DNA of 64,000 nucleotides from Candidatus Gemmiger stercorigallinarum (lineage in GTDB: Bacteria; Bacillota; Clostridia; Oscillospirales; Ruminococcaceae): NCBI GenBank assembly GCA_019119495.1, contig DWWX01000020.1, forward strand, positions 245,738 to 309,737. The letters run 5' to 3'. The notes beneath the pieces were generated by a model, which was given only the letters and a program-made list of their open reading frames with translations, made no database searches and was not told the origin of the DNA. Numbering within the stretch: the first letter of the stretch is position 1; every line of letters starts with the position of its first letter. This document shows, in pieces, positions 51,696-59,770 of this stretch. Position numbers and translations under genes: made by a program.

Positions 51696-52196
51696 TCAAC
51701 TGAGCAGTTGTTTTAATATGCTAAGCCGGGCATCTGCAGGGGCAGCTTCGCCTGCCGGTTGGCAGGTACATCCTGCCGCCTTCCTTTTTCCACAGATGGG
51801 GCATAGGCCAAGACAGTCGGGACTGCACAGCAGCACCCGCGGAACTGCCAGGATGATCTCCTGGTAAACCAGTTCCTCTACGTCCAGCAAGCCTTCTTCG
51901 TCCAGGGGAAGCTCGAAATCCGGGTCCTCCAGATCACGGGGACGAACGGTGTACTGCTGTGCGATGTGGTAAGTCTCGTGCACCGGCGCAAGGCAGCGGG
52001 CACATTCCGCTTCCACCGCAGCATCGGCCTGGAGCGCGACCTCGGCGCCTTCGGCCGTGCGCGTCACAGAAAAAATGCCGGCCACAGGAGCAGGCAGCTG
52101 GTATCCCGGCCAGTCCCGGCCCGACAGGTCAAACGAAAACGACGCTGTGTGCGGGTTTTTGGCGGCTGACAGGAACTTGTTCAGGTCAAATCGCAT
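51696..52196 (-). CDS. yceD: YceD/DUF177-family protein
   Basis: 166 residues. Seen: CARCLAPVHETY (the conserved CxxC of the family), PLDEEGLLDVEELVYQEIILAVP and a C-terminal CLGLCPICGK. YceD is needed for normal 23S rRNA levels in plants and E. coli and is always beside rpmF. The start at 52196 has TGAGGTG; the ORF-track start four codons upstream has none. Confidence 0.92.
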   Translation of the reverse strand: MRFDLNKFLSAAKNPHTASFSFDLSGRDWPGYQLPAPVAGIFSVTRTAEGAEVALQADAAVEAECARCLAPVHETYHIAQQYTVRPRDLEDPDFELPLDEEGLLDVEELVYQEIILAVPRVLLCSPDCLGLCPICGKRKAAGCTCQPAGEAAPADARLSILKQLLS

Positions 52197-52222
52197 AGTA
52201 CACCTCAAAAGGTTGCCTAACT

Positions 52223-52251
52223 AGTATACACAAGCAAAGGGGGCTTGTCAA
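52223..52251 (-). promoter_or_regulatory. Promoter of yceD-rpmF
   Basis: Minus strand perfect TTGACA (52246-52251), 17-base spacer, TATACT (52223-52228), 27 bases before the start codon. Confidence 0.9.
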
Positions 52252-52317
52252 CAGGATTTTGCAAAAAAATTTGGGTTTTGCGGCAGCCGGGGCGCAATAT
52301 CTGGTATCCGGGCCGCC

Positions 52318-53649
52318 TCAGTCTTCCGGGGTATCGTCCTTGGGGATGATGATGTTCAGAAGGAACGCCACCAGGAAGGACACCACCAGAGAGCTGCCGA
52401 AAACATTCTGGAACAGCTGGGGCGCAAACTGCAAAATCTCCGGCGCGGCGTCGATGCCCAGGCCCAGCGCCAGCGAGATGCCCACGATCATGCGGTTGCG
52501 GTAGTTCAGCGGCTGCTCTTTCAAAAGCTGGATGCCGGACATGGTGATGGCCGCAAACACCGTGACGGTAGCGCCGCCAAGGACCGACTGGGGGATGGTG
52601 GCCATCAGGCCGCTGAATTTGGGGAAGATGCCCGCCAGCAGCATGATAACGCCCACCATGGTGAACACCCGGCGGGAGACCACCTTGGTGGTGCAGATCA
52701 GGCCGACATTCTGGCTGTACGGGTCGGTGGGCAGGCCGCCGATGCAGGCGCCGATCATGCCGCAGATGCCCTGGCCCTTGATGGCGCCGCCCAGCTCCTG
52801 GTCGGTGGCCTCGCGGCCAAAGCCGCCCATGGCGGTGGAGGACACGTCGCCGATGGTCTGCACGGCCTGGACCATGTACATCAAAATCATCATCAGGATG
52901 GCGTCGGGGTGGAACTCCAGCCCGAAATGGAAGGGCATCGGCACCGAGAACCAGGACGCCGTGGTCAGGCCGGAGAAGTCCACCACGCCGCCCATGATCA
53001 GCGCCGCGATGTAGCCGACGATGATGCCGATCAGCATGCCGGAAGCCTTGAGCAGCCCTTTGCCGAAGAAGTTGCAGGCCAGCGTGACCACCAGGGTCAG
53101 GATGGCCAAGACCCAGAATTTCGGCGAGCCGAAGGTGCCGTCCGCCTGGGCCGCGCTGCCGCCGCCGATGTAGTTGATGGCAGTGCCGTACAGCGAAAGG
53201 CCGATGCTGATGACCACCGTGCCGCTGACGATGGGCGGGAAGAAGCGGCGGATCTTGCCGATGAACATGCCGATGAAGATGGACACAAAGCCCGCCACCA
53301 GCTGGCTGCCGAAGATGGCCGCAATGCCGTACTGCTGGCCGATGATGGTCAGGATGGGCATGTAGGCGAAGGCAACGCCCATGACGTTGGGCATTTTCAT
53401 GCCGAAGCCGAACACCGGGAACAGCTGCAGCAGGGTGGTGATGCCGCCGATGAGCATGGCCGCCTGGGTCAGCAGGATCTGATCCTCGGCCGAAAGGCCG
53501 CAGGTGCCGGCGATGAGCATGGGCGGGGTGATGTTGCCGATCAGCATGGCAAGGACATGCTGCAGCGCCTGCGGGAAGGCGACGCCCCAGGAGGGCTTGC
53601 CCTCAAACCGCAGCAGTTCCGAGTTGGTTTGCGTGGTTGCAGAACTCAT
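52318..53649 (-). CDS. NCS2-family nucleobase (xanthine/uracil-type) permease
   Basis: 443 residues, 12 to 14 membrane segments. Seen: PQALQHVLAMLIGNITPPML, QLFPVFGFGMKMPNVMG, GQGICGMIGACIGGLPTDPYSQNVGLI (the NCS2 signature) and TKVVSRRVFTMVGVIMLLAG. The NxxT/S and Q.H.. residues place it in the xanthine/uric acid branch rather than the UraA branch, but this is a judgement by eye. It would import a purine base by proton symport. The molybdenum hydroxylase 5 kb away could use that base. It is transcribed alone from its own promoter. Confidence 0.88.
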   Translation of the reverse strand: MSSATTQTNSELLRFEGKPSWGVAFPQALQHVLAMLIGNITPPMLIAGTCGLSAEDQILLTQAAMLIGGITTLLQLFPVFGFGMKMPNVMGVAFAYMPILTIIGQQYGIAAIFGSQLVAGFVSIFIGMFIGKIRRFFPPIVSGTVVISIGLSLYGTAINYIGGGSAAQADGTFGSPKFWVLAILTLVVTLACNFFGKGLLKASGMLIGIIVGYIAALIMGGVVDFSGLTTASWFSVPMPFHFGLEFHPDAILMMILMYMVQAVQTIGDVSSTAMGGFGREATDQELGGAIKGQGICGMIGACIGGLPTDPYSQNVGLICTTKVVSRRVFTMVGVIMLLAGIFPKFSGLMATIPQSVLGGATVTVFAAITMSGIQLLKEQPLNYRNRMIVGISLALGLGIDAAPEILQFAPQLFQNVFGSSLVVSFLVAFLLNIIIPKDDTPED

Positions 53650-53694
53650 TTACGATCTTCCTCACTTTCCAAATCCAAAAGTTGATACACCCAA

Positions 53695-53731
53695 TACTGG
53701 ACAGTATATCCGATGGCGCAGGGTTATGCAA
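53695..53731 (-). promoter_or_regulatory. Promoter of the nucleobase permease with overlapping palindrome
   Basis: Minus strand TTGCAT (53726-53731), 17-base spacer, TATACT (53703-53708). The palindrome TACTG-GA-CAGTA (53695-53706) covers the -10 and start region, where a repressor would block transcription. The leader is about 45 bases, too short for a purine riboswitch. Confidence 0.65.
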
Positions 53732-53844
53732 TACATTCTTGCGCTTTTTTGCCGCTTTTGGCCGGAAGTTCGGGCGTATTGCGTTCATTGCCGGCATTTG
53801 GCCGCTACGTCCGGGGCACAGGGGGCTTTGCGGGCTGCAAAACA

Positions 53845-53874
53845 GGGGGCGGCAGCCAAAAGGCCGCCGCCCCC
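53845..53874 (-). terminator. Terminator of the molybdenum importer/MobA operon
   Basis: GGGGGCGGC and GCCGCCCCC pair; on the minus strand TGTTTTGC follows. It lies 21 bases after the fusion gene stop. Confidence 0.75.
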
Positions 53875-53895
53875 GCTATGGGATATGACAAAACT

Positions 53896-55041
53896 CTATT
53901 CCGCCGTTTTGGGGCGGCCGCTCCCCTGCCGCCCCGCCAGGGCTGCTTCCAGCCGGGCCAGGTCGGCCGGGGTGTCGATGTCCGCAAGCTCCCATTCGTC
54001 CGCCGCCGGCAGCAGGCGGACGCTGCCGGGATGGGCCTGCGCCACGGCGCCGCCGCCCCGGCCTTCGGGCAGGGCGCGCAGCTCCGGGTAGGCCCAGGCC
54101 GGGAACAGCACCGGCGCGCCGGGCTTTCCCTGCCAGGCGGGCCGCCAGATGGACTGCGGGTCGTCCGCCGCGCAGAGGGCCAGGCCGGCCACCGTTTCCC
54201 GCCGCAGCAGCGGCTGGTCGGCCGGGCAGAACAGGCAGCCGGCGTCCGCCCGCAGCGCCGCAAGGCCCAGGCGGACGGTATCACTGCGGAAAGGCCGGCT
54301 GTGCAGCAGGACCGGCACGCCCTGCCCGCGGCAGAAGGCGGCGGCTTCGGCGCTGCGGGTGACCACCACCCGCCGGGCGAAAACGCCCTGCGTGGCGTCC
54401 AGCGTGTACTGCAAAAGCGGCCTGCCCGCAAAGGGGGCCAGCAGCTTGCTGCCGCCGAACCGCCGCCCCAGCCCCGACGCCATGATGACGCAGCCCAGGC
54501 TGCCGAAAGGCGCGTCCAGATCGACGCAGAACACATCCGGATGCCGGCACAGCCGGCGCAGAAAGGGCAGATCCTGCTTGCGCACCGCCGCGGCCAGCCG
54601 CTTGCGGGACATCAACTCCAAAACGGCGGCGCAGTATTCCGGGCAGGCGGTTTCCAGATAGCCCGCCTCATCCAGAAGGGCCCACTCCCCCGCCGCGTCG
54701 GCGCAGCGCCGCAGCGCCGGGACGCCCAGCGCGCAAAAGCCCTCCGTTACCGGGCGCATGCGGTTTTCGGGGCCGGGCAGCGCCGGGTCGAACCGGCCGA
54801 TCACCGCGGTACGGCCCGTGGTGTTTTCTTTCAGGTACACCGCCCTGCCCGGCTGCGCCCAGGTGGTAAGGCCGGGCAGCGCCCCCGCCGCCCCCAGCCG
54901 CGGGGCCAGCACCGCCAGCAGCGTCGATTTGCCGCTGCGCCGGCCGCCCGTCACGACCAGATGGCGCTTACCGCTGGCCAGGAAAGAAGTCCAGATACAG
55001 TCTGCGGTTGGCCTGTATGCAGGCGTCGCGGTAGGCTTCAT
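53896..55041 (-). CDS. Fusion of THEP1-like NTPase and MobA/MocA-like nucleotidyltransferase
   Basis: 381 residues. The N-terminal domain (about 1-180) looks like the THEP1/DUF265 P-loop NTPase: VVTGGRRSGKSTLLAVLAP and a Walker B-like LLDEAGYLE. The C-terminal domain (about 185-381) is a MobA/MocA transferase: GCVIMASGLGRRFGGSKLLAPFAGRPLLQY, then CPADQPLL, and a closing DIDTPADL. MocA-type enzymes add CMP to molybdopterin for hydroxylases. The NTPase part may act as a chaperone or insert the cofactor; this is inference. Start uncertain: ATG 55041 is 13 bases after AAAGGAG. It overlaps the ModE-like gene by 74 bases. Confidence 0.82.
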   Translation of the reverse strand: MKPTATPAYRPTADCIWTSFLASGKRHLVVTGGRRSGKSTLLAVLAPRLGAAGALPGLTTWAQPGRAVYLKENTTGRTAVIGRFDPALPGPENRMRPVTEGFCALGVPALRRCADAAGEWALLDEAGYLETACPEYCAAVLELMSRKRLAAAVRKQDLPFLRRLCRHPDVFCVDLDAPFGSLGCVIMASGLGRRFGGSKLLAPFAGRPLLQYTLDATQGVFARRVVVTRSAEAAAFCRGQGVPVLLHSRPFRSDTVRLGLAALRADAGCLFCPADQPLLRRETVAGLALCAADDPQSIWRPAWQGKPGAPVLFPAWAYPELRALPEGRGGGAVAQAHPGSVRLLPAADEWELADIDTPADLARLEAALAGRQGSGRPKTAE

Positions 55042-55309
55042 AGCGGGCAAGCCACTCCTTTCCTTCCGGGGTCAGGCGGCTGCCGCCGCCGCAGCGGCCG
55101 CCCGCGGCGCGCTCGGTCAGCGCAAAGCCCAGCGCCTTCTCGGCGTTCTGCAAAAGCTTCAGCGCCTTGGTGTAGGCCATGCCCATCTCACCGGCGGCGG
55201 CCCGCAAAGAACCGGTCCGCTCCACCCCGTGCAGCAGACGGCAGGGGCCTTCGCCAAAAAACTTTTCCTGTTCGTCGGTATAAAAAACGATCTTTGTCAC
55301 TGCCTGCAT
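54968..55309 (-). CDS. ModE-type winged-helix DNA-binding protein without molybdate-binding domain
   Basis: 113 residues. GPCRLLHGVERTGSLRAAAGEMGMAYTKALKLLQNAEKALGF is the LysR-type helix-turn-helix typical of the ModE N-terminus, followed by GGGSRLTPEGKEWLARYEAYRD. It lacks the two Mop/TOBE domains of E. coli ModE, so it cannot bind molybdate in the known way; many Firmicutes have such short forms. It probably controls the divergent importer and hydroxylase promoters. It lies 54 bases after the ATPase gene. Confidence 0.85.
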   Translation of the reverse strand: MQAVTKIVFYTDEQEKFFGEGPCRLLHGVERTGSLRAAAGEMGMAYTKALKLLQNAEKALGFALTERAAGGRCGGGSRLTPEGKEWLARYEAYRDACIQANRRLYLDFFPGQR

Positions 55310-55363
55310 GGCGGGTCCTCCCGGTCTGTGCGCCGGTTTTGGGGCGGTTGGGGCGGCTTTGTT

Positions 55364-56179
55364 TTACGGGTCTATTGTACCGCATCCCTCCGGCTCTTTC
55401 AACAGCACCAGCTGCTGCCGGCCGCTGCGGTCGGCGCAGCGGTGCAGGCTGATGGCCCCGTACACCTCCGCCAGCTGCCGTTCCAGCTGCTGCGGCGGGT
55501 CGGCGGCGGGGTCCAGCACCGCGCGTACCCTGCCCCCCGCCAGCACCAGCAGGCGGTCGCAGCAGTTCAGCGCCAGGGCGGGGTCGTGCAGCGCCGCCAG
55601 GACGGCGCGCCCAGGCGCCTGCCCCACCCACTGCCGCAGAAGATCCAGCATGCGGTAGCGGTGGCGGAGATCCAGCGCGCTTTCCGGCTCGTCCAAAAGC
55701 AGCAGCCGGCTGCCGGCCGCCAGCGTGCGGGCCAGGATGCAAAGCTGTTTCTGGCCCTCGCTCAGGTGCAGGTAGTTTTCCTCCTCCCGCCCGGCAAGGC
55801 CCACCTGGGCCAGCGCCCGGCGCGCCTGCTCCCGCATGGCCGGCGTGGGGCGTTCCAGCAGGCCCAGCTGCGGGTTAAAGCCCATCAGCACCACCTCCAG
55901 CGCCGTGACGTCGATGGCAATGCCGCTGCGCTGGGGGATGTAGCCGCACCGCCCGGCCAGCTGCCGGGGCGAAAGCTCCTCCAGCCGGTTGCCCTCCAGC
56001 GTGCAGCTGCCGCCGTGGGGCAAAATACCGCACACCGCCTTGAGCAGCGTCGTCTTTCCGCTGCCGTTGGCCCCCACGACACCCACGATCCGCCCCGGCT
56101 CCACCGCAAAGCAAACGCCGTCCAGGACCGGCCTGCCGCCGTAGCCGGCGGTCAGGTTTTCCACTGCAAAAAAGCTCAT
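55364..56179 (-). CDS. FecE/BtuD-type ABC transporter ATP-binding protein (molybdate/tungstate likely)
   Basis: 271 residues. VGANGSGKTTLLKAVCG (Walker A), LHLSEGQKQLCILARTL (signature with Glu in place of Gly), RLLLLDEPESALDLRH (Walker B) and an AALHDPALALNCCDRL H-loop. The ATG at 56179 overlaps the permease by 4 bases. The 439-residue ORF-track frame extends wrongly through the permease gene. The family usually moves iron siderophores, B12 or heme, but H. influenzae MolBC, a molybdate/tungstate importer, belongs here too, and the neighbours favour that role. Confidence 0.88.
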   Translation of the reverse strand: MSFFAVENLTAGYGGRPVLDGVCFAVEPGRIVGVVGANGSGKTTLLKAVCGILPHGGSCTLEGNRLEELSPRQLAGRCGYIPQRSGIAIDVTALEVVLMGFNPQLGLLERPTPAMREQARRALAQVGLAGREEENYLHLSEGQKQLCILARTLAAGSRLLLLDEPESALDLRHRYRMLDLLRQWVGQAPGRAVLAALHDPALALNCCDRLLVLAGGRVRAVLDPAADPPQQLERQLAEVYGAISLHRCADRSGRQQLVLLKEPEGCGTIDP

Positions 56180-57156
56180 GCCTGCCGCCTGCCTTTCACG
56201 ATAAGGAAGATAAGGAACGGCGCGCCCAGCAGGCTGGTAAAGATGCTGACCGGCAGCTCGACGGCGGCCGCGCTGCGGGCCAGGATATCCGCCCCGGTCA
56301 GCAGGATGCCGCCCAAAAGCCCGCCCAGCAGCATGGTGCCGGGGCCGCTGCGCTTTGTCAGCAGCCGCGCGCCGTGGGGCGCCAGCAGCCCCACAAAGCT
56401 GATCAGCCCCGAAAGGCTGACCACGCAGGACACCGCCAGCGTGGCTGTCAGCAGCACCGCCAAACGCATCCGCCCCACCGAGACCCCCAGCATCCGGGCT
56501 TCGCCCTCGTCGGCCGAGAGCAGCAGCACCTGCCGGTGCAGAAGGAACAGCGCCGCCACGCAGAGGGCGCACAGCGCCAGGTTGCCGCCGATGGAATACC
56601 CGCTGACGCCGTTCAGGCTGCCCATGATCCAGTACTCGATGGAGGCCAGCTCCCGCTCCGGGTCGGCGGTGAGTTTCAGGCACATCAGGGCGGTCTGCGC
56701 CAGCGAGTGCACCGCGATGCCCGCCAGCACGATGGTGCTGTGCCGGCCGGAACGGTCCAGCGCCGACAGCGCCAGCGCCAGCCCCACCGCGGCCAGCGCC
56801 CCCGCAAAGGAGGCCGCCGTGACCGCCGCCGCGCCGGACAAAAACAGGATGCCCGCCGCCGCGCCCGCGCTGGCCCCGGAGGAAACGCCGATCACATCGG
56901 GCGAGGCCAGCGGGTTGCGGAACACCGTCTGGTAGACAAAGCCCGCCACGCCCAGCGCAAAGCCGCCCAAAACGCCCACCGCCGTCCGGCTGGCCCGCAG
57001 CGTCCAGAACACCCGCAGCTGCATTTCGTCGCCGGCCAGCATGCCCTCCAGCGTGAGCGGGTACTTGCCGGTGAACAAACCGGCAACAGCCAGGACGGCC
57101 AAAAGGGCCGCCCCGGCTGCGCAGAACAGTTTGATCTTTGTGCGGTCAGGCTGCAT
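56176..57156 (-). CDS. FecCD-family ABC transporter permease
   Basis: 326 residues, about ten membrane helices. [39 protein letters not shown] is the FecCD signature with the conserved R..G, and [20 protein letters not shown] is the coupling loop followed by the usual [19 protein letters not shown] end. It forms a homodimer with two ATPase subunits. It overlaps the binding-protein gene by 11 bases and the ATPase gene by 4. Confidence 0.9.
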   Translation of the reverse strand: MQPDRTKIKLFCAAGAALLAVLAVAGLFTGKYPLTLEGMLAGDEMQLRVFWTLRASRTAVGVLGGFALGVAGFVYQTVFRNPLASPDVIGVSSGASAGAAAGILFLSGAAAVTAASFAGALAAVGLALALSALDRSGRHSTIVLAGIAVHSLAQTALMCLKLTADPERELASIEYWIMGSLNGVSGYSIGGNLALCALCVAALFLLHRQVLLLSADEGEARMLGVSVGRMRLAVLLTATLAVSCVVSLSGLISFVGLLAPHGARLLTKRSGPGTMLLGGLLGGILLTGADILARSAAAVELPVSIFTSLLGAPFLIFLIVKGRRQA

Positions 57157-58270
57157 CGGTCCCGCCGGCGGCCGCGCTGTAGGCAAAGCCGTAGAAAGTC
57201 TGGTAGAACTCGTCGATCACGGCCAGGCTGTCGGCTTCGGGGCACAGGTCAGGGTGCAGCACGCTGGAAAGCCACACCGCACCCAAGATGCCGCCGGGCA
57301 CCGGGCTGTCCCAGGCCTCGGCGTCGCCGGGGATCTGGAACACGTTGCCGTTCTCCACCGCGGCGCAGCCGGCCAGGTTGGGGTCGGCCAACACGTCGTC
57401 CACGGTGTAGTCGGCGTCAGAGGCCAGCACGATGTAATCGGGGTCCCAGGCCAGCACCTGCTCGTAGCTGACCTCGGCCCAGTAGGTATCGGTGATCTCG
57501 GCCGCCGCGTTGACGCCGCCCGCCATGCGGATCATGTCCGACTGGTACATGGCGTCGCCGGCGGTGGAGAGGAAGTCCGAGTTGCCGGCCAGGTAGACGC
57601 TGGGGGTCTCGGCGCCGGCCAGCGTATCGGCCAGCCGCTGCTCCTGCTCCGCCGAGAAGTCCAATAGCGCCTGGGCGCGGGCCTGGGTGTTGGTGGCGGC
57701 GCCGATCAGGGTGACGGCCTCGTTCAGCAGGGCCTGGTCCTCCGGGTTGACCAGCAGCGCGGGAATGCCCAGCTCGGCCAGGCTGTCGGCGGCGCTTTCC
57801 AGCTTGAGGGGCAGGATGACCAAGTCGGGGGCCAGGGCGGCGCACCCCTCCAGGTCAAACTCCTTGGCGGTGCCCACGCTGGGCAGCTCCAGCAGCTCCG
57901 GCGCGCTGAGGGCGTAGATGGGGCGGGTGTCGGCCTTGGCCTCGATGCCCACCAGCTCGTCCTGCAGGCCCAGGGCGATCAGCAGGCTGGTGGTGATGTA
58001 GTAGCCGCTGACCAGCGTTTCCGGCTGGGACTCAATGGTGACCTGGCGGCCGGCCTGATCGGTGACGGTGACGGGATAGGACGTCTCGGACGCCCCGTCA
58101 GGCTGGGCGGTGGGGTCGGCGGCTTCCGGGGTGTCGGCGGCCGGCTCGGACACAGCTTCCGGCTGGGAGGCCGGTTCGCTGCCGGAAGCGTCGGGCTGTG
58201 CGCCGCAGGCTGCCAGGGACAGGGCCATGGCAAGGGCCAGCAGCAGGGACAGGGTCTTTTTCATCTTCAT
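57146..58270 (-). CDS. Substrate-binding lipoprotein of the FecCD-type importer
   Basis: 374 residues. [23 protein letters not shown] is a lipoprotein signal (Cys 22), followed by an acidic Pro/Ala/Glu spacer (about 25-60) and a BtuF/MolA-like two-lobe fold joined by a long helix: [70 protein letters not shown]-like region and [15 protein letters not shown]. It is the first gene of a five-gene operon. The ligand is not evident from sequence; molybdate or tungstate is inferred from neighbours. Confidence 0.88.
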   Translation of the reverse strand: MKMKKTLSLLLALAMALSLAACGAQPDASGSEPASQPEAVSEPAADTPEAADPTAQPDGASETSYPVTVTDQAGRQVTIESQPETLVSGYYITTSLLIALGLQDELVGIEAKADTRPIYALSAPELLELPSVGTAKEFDLEGCAALAPDLVILPLKLESAADSLAELGIPALLVNPEDQALLNEAVTLIGAATNTQARAQALLDFSAEQEQRLADTLAGAETPSVYLAGNSDFLSTAGDAMYQSDMIRMAGGVNAAAEITDTYWAEVSYEQVLAWDPDYIVLASDADYTVDDVLADPNLAGCAAVENGNVFQIPGDAEAWDSPVPGGILGAVWLSSVLHPDLCPEADSLAVIDEFYQTFYGFAYSAAAGGTDAA

Positions 58271-58328
58271 GTCGTTTTCTCCTTTGGCGGGCGGCTCGCG
58301 CCCGTTGTTCTTTTGAAACTACAACGCG

Positions 58329-58357
58329 ATTATAGCAATTTCTCTTTCCAAACGCAA
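58329..58357 (-). promoter_or_regulatory. Promoter of the importer/ModE/MobA operon
   Basis: Minus strand TTGCGT (58352-58357), 17-base spacer, perfect TATAAT (58329-58334). It overlaps the divergent hydroxylase promoter, so one regulator could control both. Confidence 0.7.
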
Positions 58358-58373
58358 GATGTACTGATATAAT
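58345..58373 (+). promoter_or_regulatory. Promoter of the molybdenum hydroxylase operon
   Basis: TTTCCA (58345-58350), 17-base spacer, perfect TATAAT (58368-58373). The poor -35 suggests activation. It shares its DNA with the divergent promoter. Confidence 0.65.
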
Positions 58374-58379
58374 GTTGTC

Positions 58380-58500
58380 GGAAATGTGCCGTTTTGCGCG
58401 GTTTTCGCGCCGGCGGCATGCGGTTTTGCGGCGGGCGGCGCTTTGCGCGCCCGCCCGGACGTCCCCCGCCGCGGGGACAGGGATCTGGAAAAGGAACGTG
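58380..58500 (+). ncRNA. Structured leader of the hydroxylase operon, candidate cofactor-sensing RNA
   Basis: The 120-base GC-rich leader can form at least two hairpins: GGGCGGCGC-TTT-GCGCGCCCGCCC and GTCCCC-CGCCGC-GGGGAC, the second close to the AAGGA site. A Moco-type riboswitch would fit the genes downstream, but I cannot recognise its consensus by eye; it may be only a GC-rich leader. Confidence 0.3.
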
Positions 58501-58502
58501 CT

Positions 58503-59303
58503 ATGCTTACCATCCAAAACTACGTCCAGGCCGAAAGCCTGGAGCAGGCCTGGCAGCTGAACCAGAAAAAGAGCACCCGCATTTTGGGCGGCATGCTCTG
58601 GCTGAAGATGGCCAAAAACACCGTGGGCACCGCCGTGGACCTGTGCCGCCTGGGGCTGGACGCCATCGAGGAGGACGAAACGCAGTTCTCGCTGGGGGCC
58701 ATGGTCACGCTGCGCCAGCTGGAACAGCACCCCGGCCTGAACGCCTACACCGGGGGCGCCGCCGAAAAAGCCGTCCGGGACATTGTGGGCGTGCAGTTCC
58801 GCAACATGGCCACGGTGGGCGGCAGCGTGTGGGGGCGGTTCGGCTTCTCTGACGTGCTGACGCTGCTGCTTGCCATGGACAGCGCCGTGGAGCTTTACCG
58901 GGGCGGCGTGGTGCCGCTGGAACAGTTCGCCGCCATGGACTACGACCGGGACCTGCTGGTGCGGGTGCTGGTGCGCAAAACGCCGGGGCGGTTTGCCTAC
59001 CGGGCCATGCGCAACCAGCGCACCGACCTGCCCGCCTTGACCTGCGCGGTATCCTGCCTGGACGGCGAGTACCGCGCCGTGATCGGGGCAAGGCCGGGCA
59101 AGGCTGTGGTGCTGCGGGACGAAGCCCGCATTCTTTCCGGCGGCATTACGCCGGAAAGCGCCGCCGCCTTTGCCGACTTTGCGGCCGAAACCGTCCCCAC
59201 CGGCAGCAACCTGCGCGGCAGCGCGGCTTACCGTACCCATCTTGTCCGGGTGCTGACCCGGCGCAGCCTGTTGGAGCTGGGAGGTGTGCAGGCATGGAAC
59301 TGA
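58503..59303 (+). CDS. Molybdenum hydroxylase FAD-binding subunit
   Basis: 266 residues, the size of XdhB/CoxM. TRILGGMLWLKMAKN corresponds to the GGTDL-type FAD loop, and VQFRNMATVGGSVWGRFGFSDVLTLLLAMDS to the second FAD loop (RN.ATVGGN family pattern). The C-terminal CO-dehydrogenase flavoprotein domain follows. It passes electrons from the 2Fe-2S clusters to FAD. The ATG at 58503 has AAGGA at 7 bases. It overlaps the 2Fe-2S subunit by 10 bases. Confidence 0.9.
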   Translation: MLTIQNYVQAESLEQAWQLNQKKSTRILGGMLWLKMAKNTVGTAVDLCRLGLDAIEEDETQFSLGAMVTLRQLEQHPGLNAYTGGAAEKAVRDIVGVQFRNMATVGGSVWGRFGFSDVLTLLLAMDSAVELYRGGVVPLEQFAAMDYDRDLLVRVLVRKTPGRFAYRAMRNQRTDLPALTCAVSCLDGEYRAVIGARPGKAVVLRDEARILSGGITPESAAAFADFAAETVPTGSNLRGSAAYRTHLVRVLTRRSLLELGGVQAWN

Positions 59304-59770
59304 AACTGACTTTGAACGGCAGGCCGGTGACCGACCACGCGGACCCCGACCTGCTGCTGATCGACTTTCTGCGCGCCCACGGCTGCTACAGCGTCAAGCG
59401 CGGGTGCGAGACCTCCAACTGCGGGCTGTGCACCGTGCTTTTGGACGGCAGGCCGATCCTTTCCTGCTCGATGCTGGCCCTGCGCGCGGCGGGACACAGC
59501 GTCCAGACGCTGGAGGGCCTGCAGGAGGAAGCCGCCGATTTTGTCGGGTTCATCGCCGACCAGGGCGCCGACCAGTGCGGTTTCTGCAACCCCGGCTTTG
59601 TGATGAACACCATCGCCCTGCTGCGGGAAAACCCCGACCCCACCGACGACGAGATCCGGGCTTTCCTGGCCGGCAACCTCTGCCGCTGCTCCGGCTACGA
59701 CGGGCAGCTGCGGGGCATCCGCAGCTATCTGGACAGCCGGAAGAAAGGGGGCGACCGCCATGACCAATGA
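59294..59770 (+). CDS. Molybdenum hydroxylase 2Fe-2S subunit
   Basis: 158 residues. Plant-type 2Fe-2S domain CETSNCGLCTVLLDGRPILSC, then the four-helix domain with QCGFCNPGFVMN and NLCRCSGYDGQLRGI. Both clusters have all eight cysteines. It links the Mo site to the FAD subunit. The gene overlaps both neighbours (10 and 11 bases), so the three subunits are made together. Confidence 0.95.
   Translation: MELKLTLNGRPVTDHADPDLLLIDFLRAHGCYSVKRGCETSNCGLCTVLLDGRPILSCSMLALRAAGHSVQTLEGLQEEAADFVGFIADQGADQCGFCNPGFVMNTIALLRENPDPTDDEIRAFLAGNLCRCSGYDGQLRGIRSYLDSRKKGGDRHDQ

Noticed and set aside
55364-56683. 439-residue version of the ABC ATPase
   Set aside because: The extra N-terminal part is the permease gene in another frame. 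The ATG at 56179 overlaps the permease stop by 4 bases as expected.
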